Assembly: GCF_014644295.1 (NCBI RefSeq)
Contig: NZ_BMKK01000004.1
Location: 523,899 to 587,898, forward strand
Direction: 5' to 3'
From: Emticicia aquatilis
GTDB lineage: Bacteria > Bacteroidota > Bacteroidia > Cytophagales > Spirosomataceae
DNA length: 64,000 nucleotides
Notes under the pieces: model-generated
What the model saw: the letters and a program-made list of their open reading frames with translations, nothing else
Database searches by the model: none
Told to the model about the DNA's origin: nothing
Position numbers and translations under genes: made by a program
Shown: positions 23,286 through 32,737 of the stretch, piece by piece
How the letters are laid out: the number at the start of each line of letters is the position of its first letter
Numbering within the stretch: position 1 is the first letter of the stretch

Positions 23286-25997
23286 TTATTCAATATAAAC
23301 TCGTTTAATTACATTAAAATTTTCAGCTTTTACATTGACAAGAAAGCCTCCCTTCTGGATTTCACTTAAATCGAAAGTTCGTCTGGCATCAAAGTTAGGT
23401 ACTGAGTAACTTTTAATTAGGGTTCCTCTTAGATTATAAATATCAACGACTGCATCTTGCAGGTCTTCTTGTGTTTCGATATTAATAATTGATTTGGGTG
23501 CTGGGTTAGGAAATACACTCATACCTTGTACAGATGGGTCAATTTTAAATCTATATCCACTTGAAAGTGGGGAATAACATCGTAATGTCCTTCCTGCCCC
23601 TAATTGATATAATATTGAACCTTTCACATTATAGACCCCTTCTGTCTTTGCTTTAATCACAACTGAAGTATTGGTCAATAATACATTATCTTTATACCAC
23701 TCATATTTAGCATCAAAAAGTCCACTGGCAAGGGCTTCGAGTGTAAATGTACCTGTCTGTAAAACACTTATTCCAATTGGAGAAGGCTTAACTATTATTT
23801 CCAGTTCATCGGAAGAAGGCGAAATGCAGCCATTTTGGTCAATTGTTTTGACTGTGAAAAATCCAGAAGAAGTAATTGTCTGCTCTCTTGCAGTCTTAGC
23901 ATTACTCCATTGATATGCTTGACTTTCTGGGGCAGAAATTCTGACATTATCACCATCACAAAAAGTAGTTGGCCCACTGGCAGTAATTAATGGTTTTGGA
24001 GGTAATGGATTAACTTTTATTGGGATAAAGTTAGACGAATTCTGACACCCAAAATCATTCCGTGCTGTTACTACATATTCTCCTGTTTTCGTGACGTTTA
24101 TACTTGATGTTCTATCTCCTGTACTCCAAGTAATGCCATTAGTGACGTTTGAAATCAACCTCACCGATTTATCTGCACAAAATACAGTCGGACCATCAGC
24201 AGTTACAATTGGTTTTTCGGGTAATGGATTGACATTTATCTTAATACTTTGAGATATTCCTTCACAGCCAAATTCATTTTTTGCTCGAGCAAAATAATCT
24301 CCACTCCGATTTGCTGTAATTGAAATATTTGTTTCTCCGTTATTCCAAACAAGATTCCTTAATGTATTTGCTGTCAACTTTACTGATTTATCAGCACAGA
24401 ATGTCGTTTCTCCTTCAGCTACAATTTTTACATCAGGCTTCGGTAAAATATCTACTGAAATACCATTAGATTTTGCAAAGCATCCTAAATAATTTACCTG
24501 ACTAACAGTATAATTGCCTTTTTGATTAACTACAATCGACTTAGAACTCGCTCCTGTATTCCAAAAAATATCTTGGTCAACATTAGAAGTTAGTTTTACG
24601 CTCTCACCTTCACAAAAACTTGTAGCCCCTTCTGCTTGAATAGAAGGAGGATTTGTGACAGATAGAGAAGTATAATTAGCGAGAGGCGTGTAATAAACAT
24701 TACCCAAATAATCAATCGCACGGCCACGATAAAATCCCGTATTAGTTTCTAAAGAAGCGGTATTGGCAATATCACTAAAACCGTTTGTCCAATAATACTC
24801 CTTAAAACCATTTGGCATAAAAATTTGCACGGGTTTCTGAGCATTTTCTGTATTACATCTTAAATCAAAAAAAAGTGTAGATGATGGTGGAATTGGATTG
24901 GCTTTTGCAAAAAAGTTTAAGTCAAGTTTACTATTCCAAGCTCGAGCCAAATCAACTAATCCACTTCCAAAGAAATGAACGCCATCTGTCCTGCCAAGAA
25001 TTTGGTCGGTATCAGGGCCTTCAAATGTATTAGGATAATTTTGAATTACTTGGTTTTGAGCATCAATAACTGGCTGATATGTTCCTGAACTAACTCGACT
25101 AACTCGACTAATCATCCAACTTATATTTTTACCAGTATCACCTCTACTTCTTGAAATAATATATTCCAAATTCTGACGATATTTTTCAGTGCTTGTACGT
25201 TTATCATTATCTGTTTCTCCTTGATGCCAAAGAATCGAACGAACACCAAACATATTGGTATAGTAGTGTAGCGATTTCTTTAGGTTTTCGTATGGATACC
25301 CTGGTAAGGCAAAATTCCCAGAATAAAAGTCCTGACCTCGTTCACCATCAGCACTTTTACTCCACGCCTCAATACCCATTGCTTCAAAACCAGTATTGAT
25401 GAACAATATAGGTACATTTAGTTTTTCAGCTAAAAGGTCGCCAAGTTTCCCCCAACACCAAGAACCATTTCCGAGTGGTGCTATCTTGACATTCTCGCTT
25501 AGTTGAGCAATAGTAGGAAAAGGGGGTTCGGTTATTTGACCATATGAGTAGAAATTTGTAATACAATTTACCCTATCATCATTGGCTGGAGGATTTCCTC
25601 GGTTTTCGTATCCTTGAGCATTTGATTGTCCTGAAACAATTAACACTTCGCCAATACCAACCTTTTCGATAGTCGAAGTGCCTACAACACTTCCTCCTCT
25701 TGAAGCACGTACCTCAAGTTTGTACCAGCCTGCCTGAGCAAAAATATTACCAATGAAAGTTCCAAAATTAGGATTTACAGCAATAGCAGTCCAGTCAACG
25801 GCATTACCACCAATGATAGGAGTCAGTCGTGCATCAATTCTTTCAACTCGGGTCTGAAACGTACCTGCAATAGGAATCATCCCTGTATTTGAGGAGTTTC
25901 TTTGAAAAACTGCCCTATTCACAGGAAATGTGATTGCCACTTGAGCAAAAACGGTTACATGCACCAAGAGAAATAAACTTAAAAAAGTTTTTTTCAT
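23286..25997 (-). CDS. Secreted SGNH/SASA-type esterase with Ig-like repeats and T9SS tail (copy 1)
   Basis: The 903-residue protein has the same order as its downstream neighbour: signal peptide (1-19, ending VFAQ), SASA domain with GEVLIVSGQSNAQG (S124), LWHQGETDN and DGVHFFGSG, four Ig-like repeats from about 445 to 720 (TFCxGxSVKLTSN...WNTGASSKSIVVNQKGNYTV form), then VFPNPAPKSIINIETQ and a T9SS type A tail. Repeat number is lower than in the other copy. The pair are 117 bases apart in tandem and look like an old duplication with separate promoters. Confidence 0.85.
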   Translation of the reverse strand: MKKTFLSLFLLVHVTVFAQVAITFPVNRAVFQRNSSNTGMIPIAGTFQTRVERIDARLTPIIGGNAVDWTAIAVNPNFGTFIGNIFAQAGWYKLEVRASRGGSVVGTSTIEKVGIGEVLIVSGQSNAQGYENRGNPPANDDRVNCITNFYSYGQITEPPFPTIAQLSENVKIAPLGNGSWCWGKLGDLLAEKLNVPILFINTGFEAMGIEAWSKSADGERGQDFYSGNFALPGYPYENLKKSLHYYTNMFGVRSILWHQGETDNDKRTSTEKYRQNLEYIISRSRGDTGKNISWMISRVSRVSSGTYQPVIDAQNQVIQNYPNTFEGPDTDQILGRTDGVHFFGSGLVDLARAWNSKLDLNFFAKANPIPPSSTLFFDLRCNTENAQKPVQIFMPNGFKEYYWTNGFSDIANTASLETNTGFYRGRAIDYLGNVYYTPLANYTSLSVTNPPSIQAEGATSFCEGESVKLTSNVDQDIFWNTGASSKSIVVNQKGNYTVSQVNYLGCFAKSNGISVDILPKPDVKIVAEGETTFCADKSVKLTANTLRNLVWNNGETNISITANRSGDYFARAKNEFGCEGISQSIKINVNPLPEKPIVTADGPTVFCADKSVRLISNVTNGITWSTGDRTSSINVTKTGEYVVTARNDFGCQNSSNFIPIKVNPLPPKPLITASGPTTFCDGDNVRISAPESQAYQWSNAKTAREQTITSSGFFTVKTIDQNGCISPSSDELEIIVKPSPIGISVLQTGTFTLEALASGLFDAKYEWYKDNVLLTNTSVVIKAKTEGVYNVKGSILYQLGAGRTLRCYSPLSSGYRFKIDPSVQGMSVFPNPAPKSIINIETQEDLQDAVVDIYNLRGTLIKSYSVPNFDARRTFDLSEIQKGGFLVNVKAENFNVIKRVYIE

Positions 25998-25999
25998 GG

Positions 26000-26025
26000 C
26001 GAAATCATTAAATAAAGGTTCACTC
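26000..26025 (-). promoter_or_regulatory. Leader block shared with the 10.7-kb RNA locus
   Basis: On the minus strand GAGTGAACCTTT (26025-26014) and TGATTTCG (26007-26000) lie directly upstream of the esterase ATG at 25997. Both blocks occur in the same order in candidate small RNA 1, and their complements occur in small RNA 2. This may be a pairing target or a shared protein-binding element. Confidence 0.4.
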
Positions 26026-26102
26026 AGATTATCAATCGGAGTTGTGTGTTTGAATTTTATTTTTAATCAATATGAAAATAGTGTGTAGGTTCAATACACA
26101 AT

Positions 26103-27092
26103 TTATCTTTCTAAATTTTGCCAAATTAAATCCTTCAACTCATCAATTCCTTGATTAGTTGCAGCCGAGAAAAATACATAAGGTAAATCTTCGGGAATTT
26201 TGGCTTTTATTTTCTTGATTTGTTTTTCGTCAATTAAATCAATCTTCGAAATACTAAGCACTCTTTTTTTATCGAGTAATTCTGGATTATAAACTTTCAA
26301 TTCTTTGAGTAGTGTTTTGTACTCTTTCATTGGATTTTCAGCATCGGCAGAAACCACAAACAGCAAAATTGAGTTTCTTTCGATGTGTCTTAGGAAGCGA
26401 AGCCCAAGACCTTTGCCTTCAGATGCACCTTCGATGATTCCAGGAATATCGGCCATTACGAACGATTTGAAATCACGATAGGCAACGACGCCAAGGTTAG
26501 GGGTTAAAGTTGTAAATGGATAATCGGCAATTTCTGGTTTAGCTGCCGATACCGTAGAAAGCAATGTTGATTTTCCAGCATTTGGGAAGCCTACAAGGCC
26601 CACATCTGCTAATACTTTTAGTTCTAAAATAATCCACAACTCTTGTCCAGAATCGCCAGATTGATGATATTCAGGAGCTTGATTAGTTGAATTTCTAAAG
26701 TGCCAGTTTCCCAAGCCACCTCTACCGCCTGGCAACAAAATAATTTGTTGCCCATCTTCGGTAACTTCCCCCATCACTTCTCCTGTTTCAGCATCACGTG
26801 CAATTGTTCCGAGCGGTACCTCAATGATTTCATCTTCACCTTGACGGCCTGACCTACGCCCGCCTTCACCTGCAACGCCATGCTGAGCTTTAATGTGTTT
26901 TTGGTATTTTAAGTGTAGAAGAGTCCAATATTGAGAATTTCCACGCAAAATTATGTGTCCACCTCTACCACCATCACCACCGTCTGGGCCACCATTAGGC
27001 ACGTGTTTTTCACGTCTAAAATGCCTTGAACCAGCACCACCATTCCCTGAAACACAGTTTATTTTTACGTAATCAATAAAGTTACTCGTCAT
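26103..27092 (-). CDS. obg: Obg-family ribosome-associated GTPase
   Basis: From the ATG at 27092 ([13 protein letters not shown]) the product has 329 residues. The N-terminal glycine-rich Obg fold is seen in [31 protein letters not shown], and the G domain has [11 protein letters not shown] (P-loop), [12 protein letters not shown] (switch I), [16 protein letters not shown] (DxxG) and SKID. Obg/CgtA acts in 50S assembly and stress signalling. A nine-residue upstream extension (from 27119) is not conserved in type and was dropped. It follows adk by about 100 bases. Confidence 0.96.
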   Translation of the reverse strand: MTSNFIDYVKINCVSGNGGAGSRHFRREKHVPNGGPDGGDGGRGGHIILRGNSQYWTLLHLKYQKHIKAQHGVAGEGGRRSGRQGEDEIIEVPLGTIARDAETGEVMGEVTEDGQQIILLPGGRGGLGNWHFRNSTNQAPEYHQSGDSGQELWIILELKVLADVGLVGFPNAGKSTLLSTVSAAKPEIADYPFTTLTPNLGVVAYRDFKSFVMADIPGIIEGASEGKGLGLRFLRHIERNSILLFVVSADAENPMKEYKTLLKELKVYNPELLDKKRVLSISKIDLIDEKQIKKIKAKIPEDLPYVFFSAATNQGIDELKDLIWQNLER

Positions 27093-27193
27093 AGCTAAAA
27101 TCAATATCTCAATGTACAATATAAGGACATTTTAAATGATATTTTACTTTAAAATGTCCTAAAACAAATACTCCAAAACAAGAGTATTTTCAA

Positions 27194-27766
27194 TTATTTT
27201 GCTTCGTCAATTGCGGCACAAATCATGCCAAATATACTTTCCACTTCACCTATTCCATTGATTTTAACCACTTTACCTTGTTCTTGATAAAACGGTAAAA
27301 CATGAATCGTTTTAGTAAAATACTCATCAATGCGTTTGATTAATTTATCCTCATCATCATCCGCTCTTCCACTTACTTTTTTTCTTTCGGCAATACGGTT
27401 TTTGATTTCAGCCTCAGTTACATCTAATTGTAATACTAAATCTATTTTTTGGCCTTTTCCTTCCAAAAATTTATCAAGTGATTCGGCTTGTGCAACTGTA
27501 CGAGGAAAACCATCAAAAATAAATCCAGTTGCATCTGGGTTATTTTGAACTTCTTCCTCCAACATATCAATCGTAATAGAATCAGGTACTAATAATCCAT
27601 CTGCCAAGATTTGTTTCACTTTTTGACCCAGTGCAGTATTTTGACTAATGTGCATTCTGAACATATCTCCAGTAGAAATATGGGCCAATTTGTATTTATC
27701 AATAATCTTTGCCGATTGAGTACCTTTTCCTGCACCTGGAGGACCGAATATTACTAAATTAAACAT
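27194..27766 (-). CDS. adk: Adenylate kinase
   Basis: From ATG 27766 (MFNLVIFGPPGAGKGTQ) the enzyme has 190 residues. The P-loop GPPGAGKGTQ, HISTGDMFR, FDGFPRTVAQAE and the short LID RIAERKKVSGRADDDEDKLIKR (no zinc cysteines) define a short-LID adenylate kinase that converts 2 ADP to ATP plus AMP. The frame is open seven codons further up (27787), but the core begins at MFNL. It is probably co-transcribed with obg. Confidence 0.95.
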   Translation of the reverse strand: MFNLVIFGPPGAGKGTQSAKIIDKYKLAHISTGDMFRMHISQNTALGQKVKQILADGLLVPDSITIDMLEEEVQNNPDATGFIFDGFPRTVAQAESLDKFLEGKGQKIDLVLQLDVTEAEIKNRIAERKKVSGRADDDEDKLIKRIDEYFTKTIHVLPFYQEQGKVVKINGIGEVESIFGMICAAIDEAK

Positions 27767-27898
27767 ATTTGATTGGTTCTTAAACAATTAGGAGGTTTAG
27801 TTCTATAAAAAATCTTAGTTAAAAGAGTATTAACGGCAAAAATAAAAGCAATTTTTAGAAAATGTATCTTTTAATAGAAATAAATTATCATTTTGAAA

Positions 27899-27938
27899 CA
27901 AAGAAGCCTAACTAAAATATAGTTAGGCTTCTTTAAAA
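27899..27938. terminator. Terminator after the TPR protein gene
   Basis: AAAGAAGCCTAACTA and TAGTTAGGCTTCTTT (about 27899-27937) form a perfect stem around AAATA. It serves the minus-strand TPR gene and has an A-run upstream and T-run downstream. Confidence 0.85.
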
Positions 27939-27951
27939 TATATTTTCTTAC

Positions 27952-29700
27952 TTAGTTTTTAGGCTGAGCTCCACCATTAGGTGAGTTATTGTTTGGTGGC
28001 GTAGTACCACCTGCAGGAGGTGTAGTTCCACCATTAATGCTTTGCAATACTTGCTGAGCTTTTGTATTAGTTGGGTCGTACTTCAAAGCAAAATTCATGT
28101 ATTCAGTTGCTTTGGCAGGGTTTTTCTCAACTAATAATGCTTTGTATCCTAAATAACCGTAAGCTTCTGAGAAATACTTAGCATTTTTCACATCTGCTTT
28201 CATTGCATCTGTCGAAACAGTTATATATTTTTCATATAACGGTGCTGCTGAGAATGTACTATCAACTGTATTTCCTAAAGCATATTGTTTTGCACGAGCC
28301 TTTTGAATATACGGGAACATCCATGTGTCTTTGTATAACTCAATAGCTTTTGAATAAACTGTATCTGCTTTAATGAAGTTTCTTGAACGCATATAAGCAT
28401 CAGCTAAGTTATAATAGTCAGTTGCATTACCACCTTTTTTAGAGGTAGAAATATATTTCTCAAGACGTTCAGCAACTTTAGGCCAGTTTTTAGCTGCTTT
28501 ATAGTTGTTTATGATAGCACCATTGTAATCAAAAGTAGAATCACCTTTCTCGATTGCAATATCCATGTTGATGATAGACAATGAATCGTTCAACTTCTTG
28601 TTTGCATCATCTTTGATACAAGCATAAGCACGACCTAACATACCCCAATCAGAAGCTAAATGACGCTCTTTTTCTGCCTTGTTCAAAAACTCTGTGATAT
28701 TTTTTACAGCCTCAGCACACTCACCCTTCTCTGTTTGAATATAACCTTTCAAACGATATTTGATTGGGTCTTTTTCTGCATCAAAAATCTCATTTAGTAC
28801 ACTTAATGCACCATCATAATCTTTACTTGCAAATGCTAACTTAATGTAACGTAACTTTTCAGCAGCAGTGGCCTCACTTTTCTTCAATGCTAACAAAGCA
28901 TTTTCTTTAGCTTTATTAAATTTACCGAAAGTTGTATATAGCAAACTCAAGTAATAATAAGCTGGTGCATATTCAGGGTCAGCAGCAATTGCTTCATTGA
29001 AAAACCCTTCAGCTTTTTGATATTGCTTACCTTGATACCATACACGGCCCATCAAAGTTTTGATTTTCGCTAATTTTTGGCCCATGTTAGCAGCATTTTC
29101 CAAAGCAGTCATGGCAGCACCACCGTCATTTTTAATCAAGTATGCTTTTGCCATTGCAATGTAATAATCAGGGTTGTTTTTTACTTTTTGTAAATCTAAC
29201 GCTGCCTGAATATTTGTCACAGCTTCCGCTGGGTCGTTAACTTTTGCTGACAAAGAATAAGCTTCACCTATACGAAAAATCACATCTGCATTCTTATTTT
29301 TCGTATCTTTTTTAATTAAATCAAAATCAGCCTTCGCACCTGCTCTATCTCCCGATAATAATTTAACAGTTGCTAAACCAACACGATTCAATGGGTCTGG
29401 TTTCTTTGCATCTAAAGCCGTACCTTTAGTAAAGGCATCTTTTGCTTTTTCTAAGTCTGCCGAACTTACTTTTCCTTCTTCATCTTGTAAATTAAGATAG
29501 AAGTAGCCAAGATAATAATAGTTTTCTGCCGATGGAGCAGTTGATGCCAATTGCTTGAAAATGGTTTCAGCAGCATTGTATCGCTCAGCATCCAAATTTC
29601 TCAGTCCGTCCTGCACAGTTTGTGCCATTGTGTGGAACGACAACGTCAGTACAGCTACTGCTGCTACTGCCAAAGATTTCAAAATCTTGTTCATTTTCAC
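27952..29700 (-). CDS. Exported TPR-repeat protein
   Basis: The 582-residue product has a signal peptide (about 1-26, AAVAVLTLSFHTMAQ) followed by about ten degenerate tetratricopeptide repeats, for example YYLGYFYLNLQDEEGKV (about 61-77), AEGFFNEAIAADPEYAPAYYYLSLLY (about 231-256) and KATEYMNFALKYDPTNTKAQQVLQ (about 533-556). It ends in a low-complexity Pro/Gly/Asn tail. It probably scaffolds protein assemblies in the periplasm; no enzymatic motif is present. It lies downstream of a PstS-like lipoprotein and the TonB cluster on the same strand, an order I believe recurs in Cytophagales. Confidence 0.85.
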   Translation of the reverse strand: MKMNKILKSLAVAAVAVLTLSFHTMAQTVQDGLRNLDAERYNAAETIFKQLASTAPSAENYYYLGYFYLNLQDEEGKVSSADLEKAKDAFTKGTALDAKKPDPLNRVGLATVKLLSGDRAGAKADFDLIKKDTKNKNADVIFRIGEAYSLSAKVNDPAEAVTNIQAALDLQKVKNNPDYYIAMAKAYLIKNDGGAAMTALENAANMGQKLAKIKTLMGRVWYQGKQYQKAEGFFNEAIAADPEYAPAYYYLSLLYTTFGKFNKAKENALLALKKSEATAAEKLRYIKLAFASKDYDGALSVLNEIFDAEKDPIKYRLKGYIQTEKGECAEAVKNITEFLNKAEKERHLASDWGMLGRAYACIKDDANKKLNDSLSIINMDIAIEKGDSTFDYNGAIINNYKAAKNWPKVAERLEKYISTSKKGGNATDYYNLADAYMRSRNFIKADTVYSKAIELYKDTWMFPYIQKARAKQYALGNTVDSTFSAAPLYEKYITVSTDAMKADVKNAKYFSEAYGYLGYKALLVEKNPAKATEYMNFALKYDPTNTKAQQVLQSINGGTTPPAGGTTPPNNNSPNGGAQPKN

Positions 29701-29745
29701 TCTAAAAGTTAGGTTTACAGATTCTTGGTTTTAATTAAAAGTAAG

Positions 29746-29753
29746 CAAAGTTA
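29746..29753 (-). promoter_or_regulatory. -7 box upstream of the TPR protein gene
   Basis: The minus strand reads TAACTTTGC here, an exact -7 match with the favoured C after it. No TTG lies at the right -33 distance. The start would be about 40 bases upstream of the ATG. Confidence 0.45.
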
Positions 29754-29909
29754 AATAAAATGTCGTTTAGATAAAAAAATATTTTTATGCTTCTCTTTTT
29801 TATTCTTTTGCTATTTATTGTTTAGACAGTTTTTTGTTTGGAAAGTTATCAAAAAAAATGTTAATGTTTCGTTAATTAGCCTTCCTACATAACTTCCTAA
29901 TTTTACCTA

Positions 29910-30812
29910 TTATGGCAGTTTTCCAACTGGCTTTTTTTCTAATATTATTTCTCTTTCGTATATATAATATGGTAACAAACCAGATTTTTCAACAACTAAC
30001 TGCCCTATATACGCACAACAGAATCTAATAAATGCACTTGTAAGACCATATCCTTTTTTGGTATGAAGAATTACTCTTCTTTCAAACGGATATTTTCTTG
30101 CTTTCAAACTGGCTGTTGTTGGCGTGTAATATTTATCTGGTGTTTTTGCATCCGAAATCCCAACCACGTGAATACTATTTATAAAACTTTGGCTTTTTGA
30201 ATCATCAATATCGCTTATCCAGTTTCCACCAATTACACCAATGGCATTTTTATTTTTCTTGATATACTCAATCACGTCCTTATTACCATCTGCCGCAAAA
30301 ATATTGGCTTTCTTTATGTCTTTTAAGCCCAATTTTTGAATCATGTAGTTTAAGTTACTTGAACTACTATTATCAAAAACCAACTTAATATCTGTTTTTT
30401 TCTGGCCTTCAAACATTTCTTTCAATTCTATAACTGAAAGATTTTTAATCGAACTTTCAGTATTACTAATGATAGCAACTCCATCAAGAGCCATTTTGGC
30501 TGGTAAATAAGGAATATTATTACTTGTATAAACTGCTTTTTCGCCTGGGGTTGCTTCACGAGTTACTATCGCAACATTAACCGAATCATTCATCATCAAT
30601 GACATAGCTCTTTGCTCTGGCACATACACCACATTGAGTTTAGCTTTCGGATAATGGGCGTTATAGGCCATCACTTCTGCCTCTACAATTGGCTGCAATG
30701 ATTCATCTGCAGCAATAGTAATCTCACCTTCATTAGGTAAATCTTGTTTTTCTTGTGAATTACACTGCCATAATGCAAGTGCTGTACACATCACAATAAG
30801 TATTCTTTTCAT
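29910..30812 (-). CDS. PstS-like substrate-binding lipoprotein
   Basis: The 300-residue protein begins MKRILIVMCTALALWQCNSQ, a lipoprotein signal with C17. EGEITIAADESLQPIVEAEVMAYNAHYPKAKLNVVYVPEQRAMSLMMNDSVNVAIVTREATPGEKA is a periplasmic phosphate-binding-protein fold (PBP_like). No PstCAB permease genes accompany it; instead it sits beside a TonB/ExbD cluster. It may bind phosphate or another oxyanion at the membrane, or serve the TonB machinery. Its own promoter at 30901-30930 and an upstream terminator separate it from the tonB operon. Confidence 0.75.
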   Translation of the reverse strand: MKRILIVMCTALALWQCNSQEKQDLPNEGEITIAADESLQPIVEAEVMAYNAHYPKAKLNVVYVPEQRAMSLMMNDSVNVAIVTREATPGEKAVYTSNNIPYLPAKMALDGVAIISNTESSIKNLSVIELKEMFEGQKKTDIKLVFDNSSSSNLNYMIQKLGLKDIKKANIFAADGNKDVIEYIKKNKNAIGVIGGNWISDIDDSKSQSFINSIHVVGISDAKTPDKYYTPTTASLKARKYPFERRVILHTKKGYGLTSAFIRFCCAYIGQLVVEKSGLLPYYIYEREIILEKKPVGKLP

Positions 30813-30900
30813 TATAAACTTCGGTGGTTAATACTTAAACGCTCAAATACTACAATTAATTGCCTAAAAATATTTAGATTATTTGCTAAATATATAATCA

Positions 30901-30930
30901 CAAATATATTGCTATTATTTTCTTAAACAA
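30901..30930 (-). promoter_or_regulatory. Promoter of the PstS-like gene
   Basis: On the minus strand TTG (30930-30928) and TATATTTG (30908-30901) are 19 bases apart. The predicted start is near 30894. Confidence 0.55.
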
Positions 30931-31002
30931 TACAAAAATCAAAAAATAAAATTTTCTTCAAAAATTTATACCAATAATAACATAGAATATGGTCACAAAA
31001 GT

Positions 31003-31033
31003 AAAAAAGCCACTTCCATTAACAGGAAGTGGC
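31003..31033 (-). terminator. Terminator of the tolQ-exbD-tonB operon
   Basis: GCCACTTCC (31009-31017) and GGAAGTGGC (31025-31033) pair perfectly; on the minus strand the hairpin is followed by six U (31008-31003). Confidence 0.9.
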
Positions 31034-31057
31034 CTTCAATATTAAGCCAGTCAGAAG

Positions 31058-31276
31058 TTATAAACTGTTTTTGTAGGCATTATATGCTCCCCAACCTCTA
31101 AATATCCCATAGACAATGATTAAAACACTCATTATCATAGCGACACCATCAGATACTGGAAGAAGCGTACGCTTCATAAAAACATATATTCCCATTACAA
31201 CATACGCAATAGCTGTAAATGCTCTGATATAAATTGTAATTTGACTGAAACCTTCTGGTTTTCGATTCTGCAACAT
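31058..31276 (-). CDS. Small two-helix membrane protein at the end of the tonB operon
   Basis: The 72-residue product has two hydrophobic helices (about 14-34, YIRAFTAIAYVVMGIYVFMKR, and 42-62, DGVAMIMSVLIIVYGIFRGWG) and short polar ends. Its ATG overlaps the tonB stop region (shared base 31276), which implies translational coupling. I know no characterised function; it may be an accessory to the ExbB/ExbD motor. Confidence 0.75.
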   Translation of the reverse strand: MLQNRKPEGFSQITIYIRAFTAIAYVVMGIYVFMKRTLLPVSDGVAMIMSVLIIVYGIFRGWGAYNAYKNSL

Positions 31277-32100
31277 TATTCAAGAACGAATGAAATTGGC
31301 ATAGTAAAGAATACCCTTACGCTACGTCCATTTTGTTTACCAGGATTCCATTTTGGCATTGATTTCAATACACGTTGTGCTTCTTCATCACAACCAAAAC
31401 CGATTCCTTTTAAAATCTGAACATCACCTAAGCTACCGTCTTTCTCAACAACGAATTTTGCAAAAACTTTTCCAGAAACGTTTGCTCTTTGAGCAGCCGA
31501 TGGGTATTTAAGATTTTTACCAATAAAGGCATACATTTCTTTGATACCGCCTGGAAATTCTGGTTGTTGCTCAACTGTTGTAAAGATTTCATCTTCTTTA
31601 GGTTGCTCAATCTCAACGGCTTTTGGAGCTTCAACTACTGGAGGTGGAGCAGCTGCAATTTCATCAGACTCAACACCTTCTTTAGTTTCGTTTGAGATTA
31701 CCGCTTTCTCAATCTGCTCAGCAGGTGGTGGCGGCTCTTCATTTTTTACCTCTTCATCTGGCTTTGGCTCAGGAGGTAAGAATTTGATTGTAGCAACTTC
31801 AGGTGGCTTTTGCTCTGGTGGTGGCGGTGGCGGAAGGTCAAGTGGTTTGTCTTCCACTTTCTCTTCTTTCAACTTAGCTAAGTCGATTTCTACCGCAACT
31901 TCTTTCTTTGCTTTCGGCGTGATTGACGCATAAAGCATTGGAGCACCCACAGCTGCCAAAAATGCAATCGAACCATACAAAAGTGAACGGTTGACCGTCT
32001 TTTTGTATGTCTTTCTTAGGTCATATGCTCCATAGGCCTTGTTACGGGTCTCGAACACCATGTCATCTAAGGTAACATTGACATTATTTTTAGGGTCCAT
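31276..32100 (-). CDS. tonB: Energy transducer TonB
   Basis: The 274-residue protein has one membrane helix at about 37-59 (SLLYGSIAFLAAVGAPMLYA), a proline/acid-rich periplasmic spacer at about 85-165 (DLPPPPPPEQKPPE and EVKNEEPPPPAEQ), and a C-terminal TonB domain at about 180-274: FPGGIKEMYAFIGKNLKYPSAAQ, GKVFAKFVVEKDGSLGDVQILKGIG and VRVFFTMPISFVL. It couples the proton-motive force to outer-membrane receptors. A fairly long cytoplasmic N-terminus with FETRNKAYGAYDLRK is typical of Bacteroidota TonB. Confidence 0.93.
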   Translation of the reverse strand: MDPKNNVNVTLDDMVFETRNKAYGAYDLRKTYKKTVNRSLLYGSIAFLAAVGAPMLYASITPKAKKEVAVEIDLAKLKEEKVEDKPLDLPPPPPPEQKPPEVATIKFLPPEPKPDEEVKNEEPPPPAEQIEKAVISNETKEGVESDEIAAAPPPVVEAPKAVEIEQPKEDEIFTTVEQQPEFPGGIKEMYAFIGKNLKYPSAAQRANVSGKVFAKFVVEKDGSLGDVQILKGIGFGCDEEAQRVLKSMPKWNPGKQNGRSVRVFFTMPISFVLE

Positions 32101-32149
32101 ATTTTTTTAATTTGTCATTAAATATCAACTACTTAACGAATGTACTTAA

Positions 32150-32704
32150 TTACTGTTTTGGAGCAGCGATTTTCTGCTTGTAGATGTCCAACTCTTCTTT
32201 TGAAGGGTCAACGATTGCATAAAGGTCTGACTTTGTGATAGCCATCTCATCCAAAATATCTACTGTATTTTTATACGTTGCGTCATCAGTTGGTTTGATA
32301 ACTACAGTAAATTTAGTTTGGTCAATTGCGTTAACTTTTGCCTTCAAAATAGCGGTACGAATACCGTCTTTAGAATAATCGGTTTCATTCAACAATTCAG
32401 GAGTCAAGTTCTTTGACGACTTTTGGTGATAGAAAATACGATTATCTTTGCCCATTATGATTGTAATCGTGTTTGATTCCTTGATTTCTGCCGTTTCAGG
32501 TGGTTTGTTTTGGTCCTTCTCCTTCTCTGGCATATTCAACTTCATCATATTAGGCTTGCTGAACGTCGTGGTGAAAACAAAGAATGTAATCAGTAAGAAT
32601 CCTAAATCTACCATGGGAGTCATGTCAACTCTTGCGGAATGTTTCTTGGCCCGTACCTTACCATCACCTTTGCCACCACCACTGGAGGTGTCTATTTCTG
32701 CCAT
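32150..32704 (-). CDS. exbD: ExbD/TolR-family protein (second of two)
   Basis: The 184-residue protein has a basic N-terminus, then RVDMTPMVDLGFLLITFFVFTTTFSKP (about 25-51), the single helix with the proton-carrying aspartate (D33 in PMVDLGFLL). The periplasmic domain follows with DILDEMAITKSDLYAIVDPSKEE. It lies 33 bases from the first exbD and 49 bases from tonB, so the motor may use two different ExbD subunits. Confidence 0.9.
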   Translation of the reverse strand: MAEIDTSSGGGKGDGKVRAKKHSARVDMTPMVDLGFLLITFFVFTTTFSKPNMMKLNMPEKEKDQNKPPETAEIKESNTITIIMGKDNRIFYHQKSSKNLTPELLNETDYSKDGIRTAILKAKVNAIDQTKFTVVIKPTDDATYKNTVDILDEMAITKSDLYAIVDPSKEELDIYKQKIAAPKQ

Positions 32705-32737
32705 TGTTTTACAATGTTTAGATGATTCATTAAAATA

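Noticed and set aside
20223..25997. The repeated Cys-rich segments considered as DNA tandem repeats or a CRISPR-like array
   Set aside because: They are diverged protein-level Ig-like modules of about 80-90 residues inside open reading frames, without constant DNA repeats.
31541..31933. 130-residue Gly/Ser-rich open frame opposite tonB
   Set aside because: Its low-complexity sequence is the complement of the proline-rich TonB spacer.
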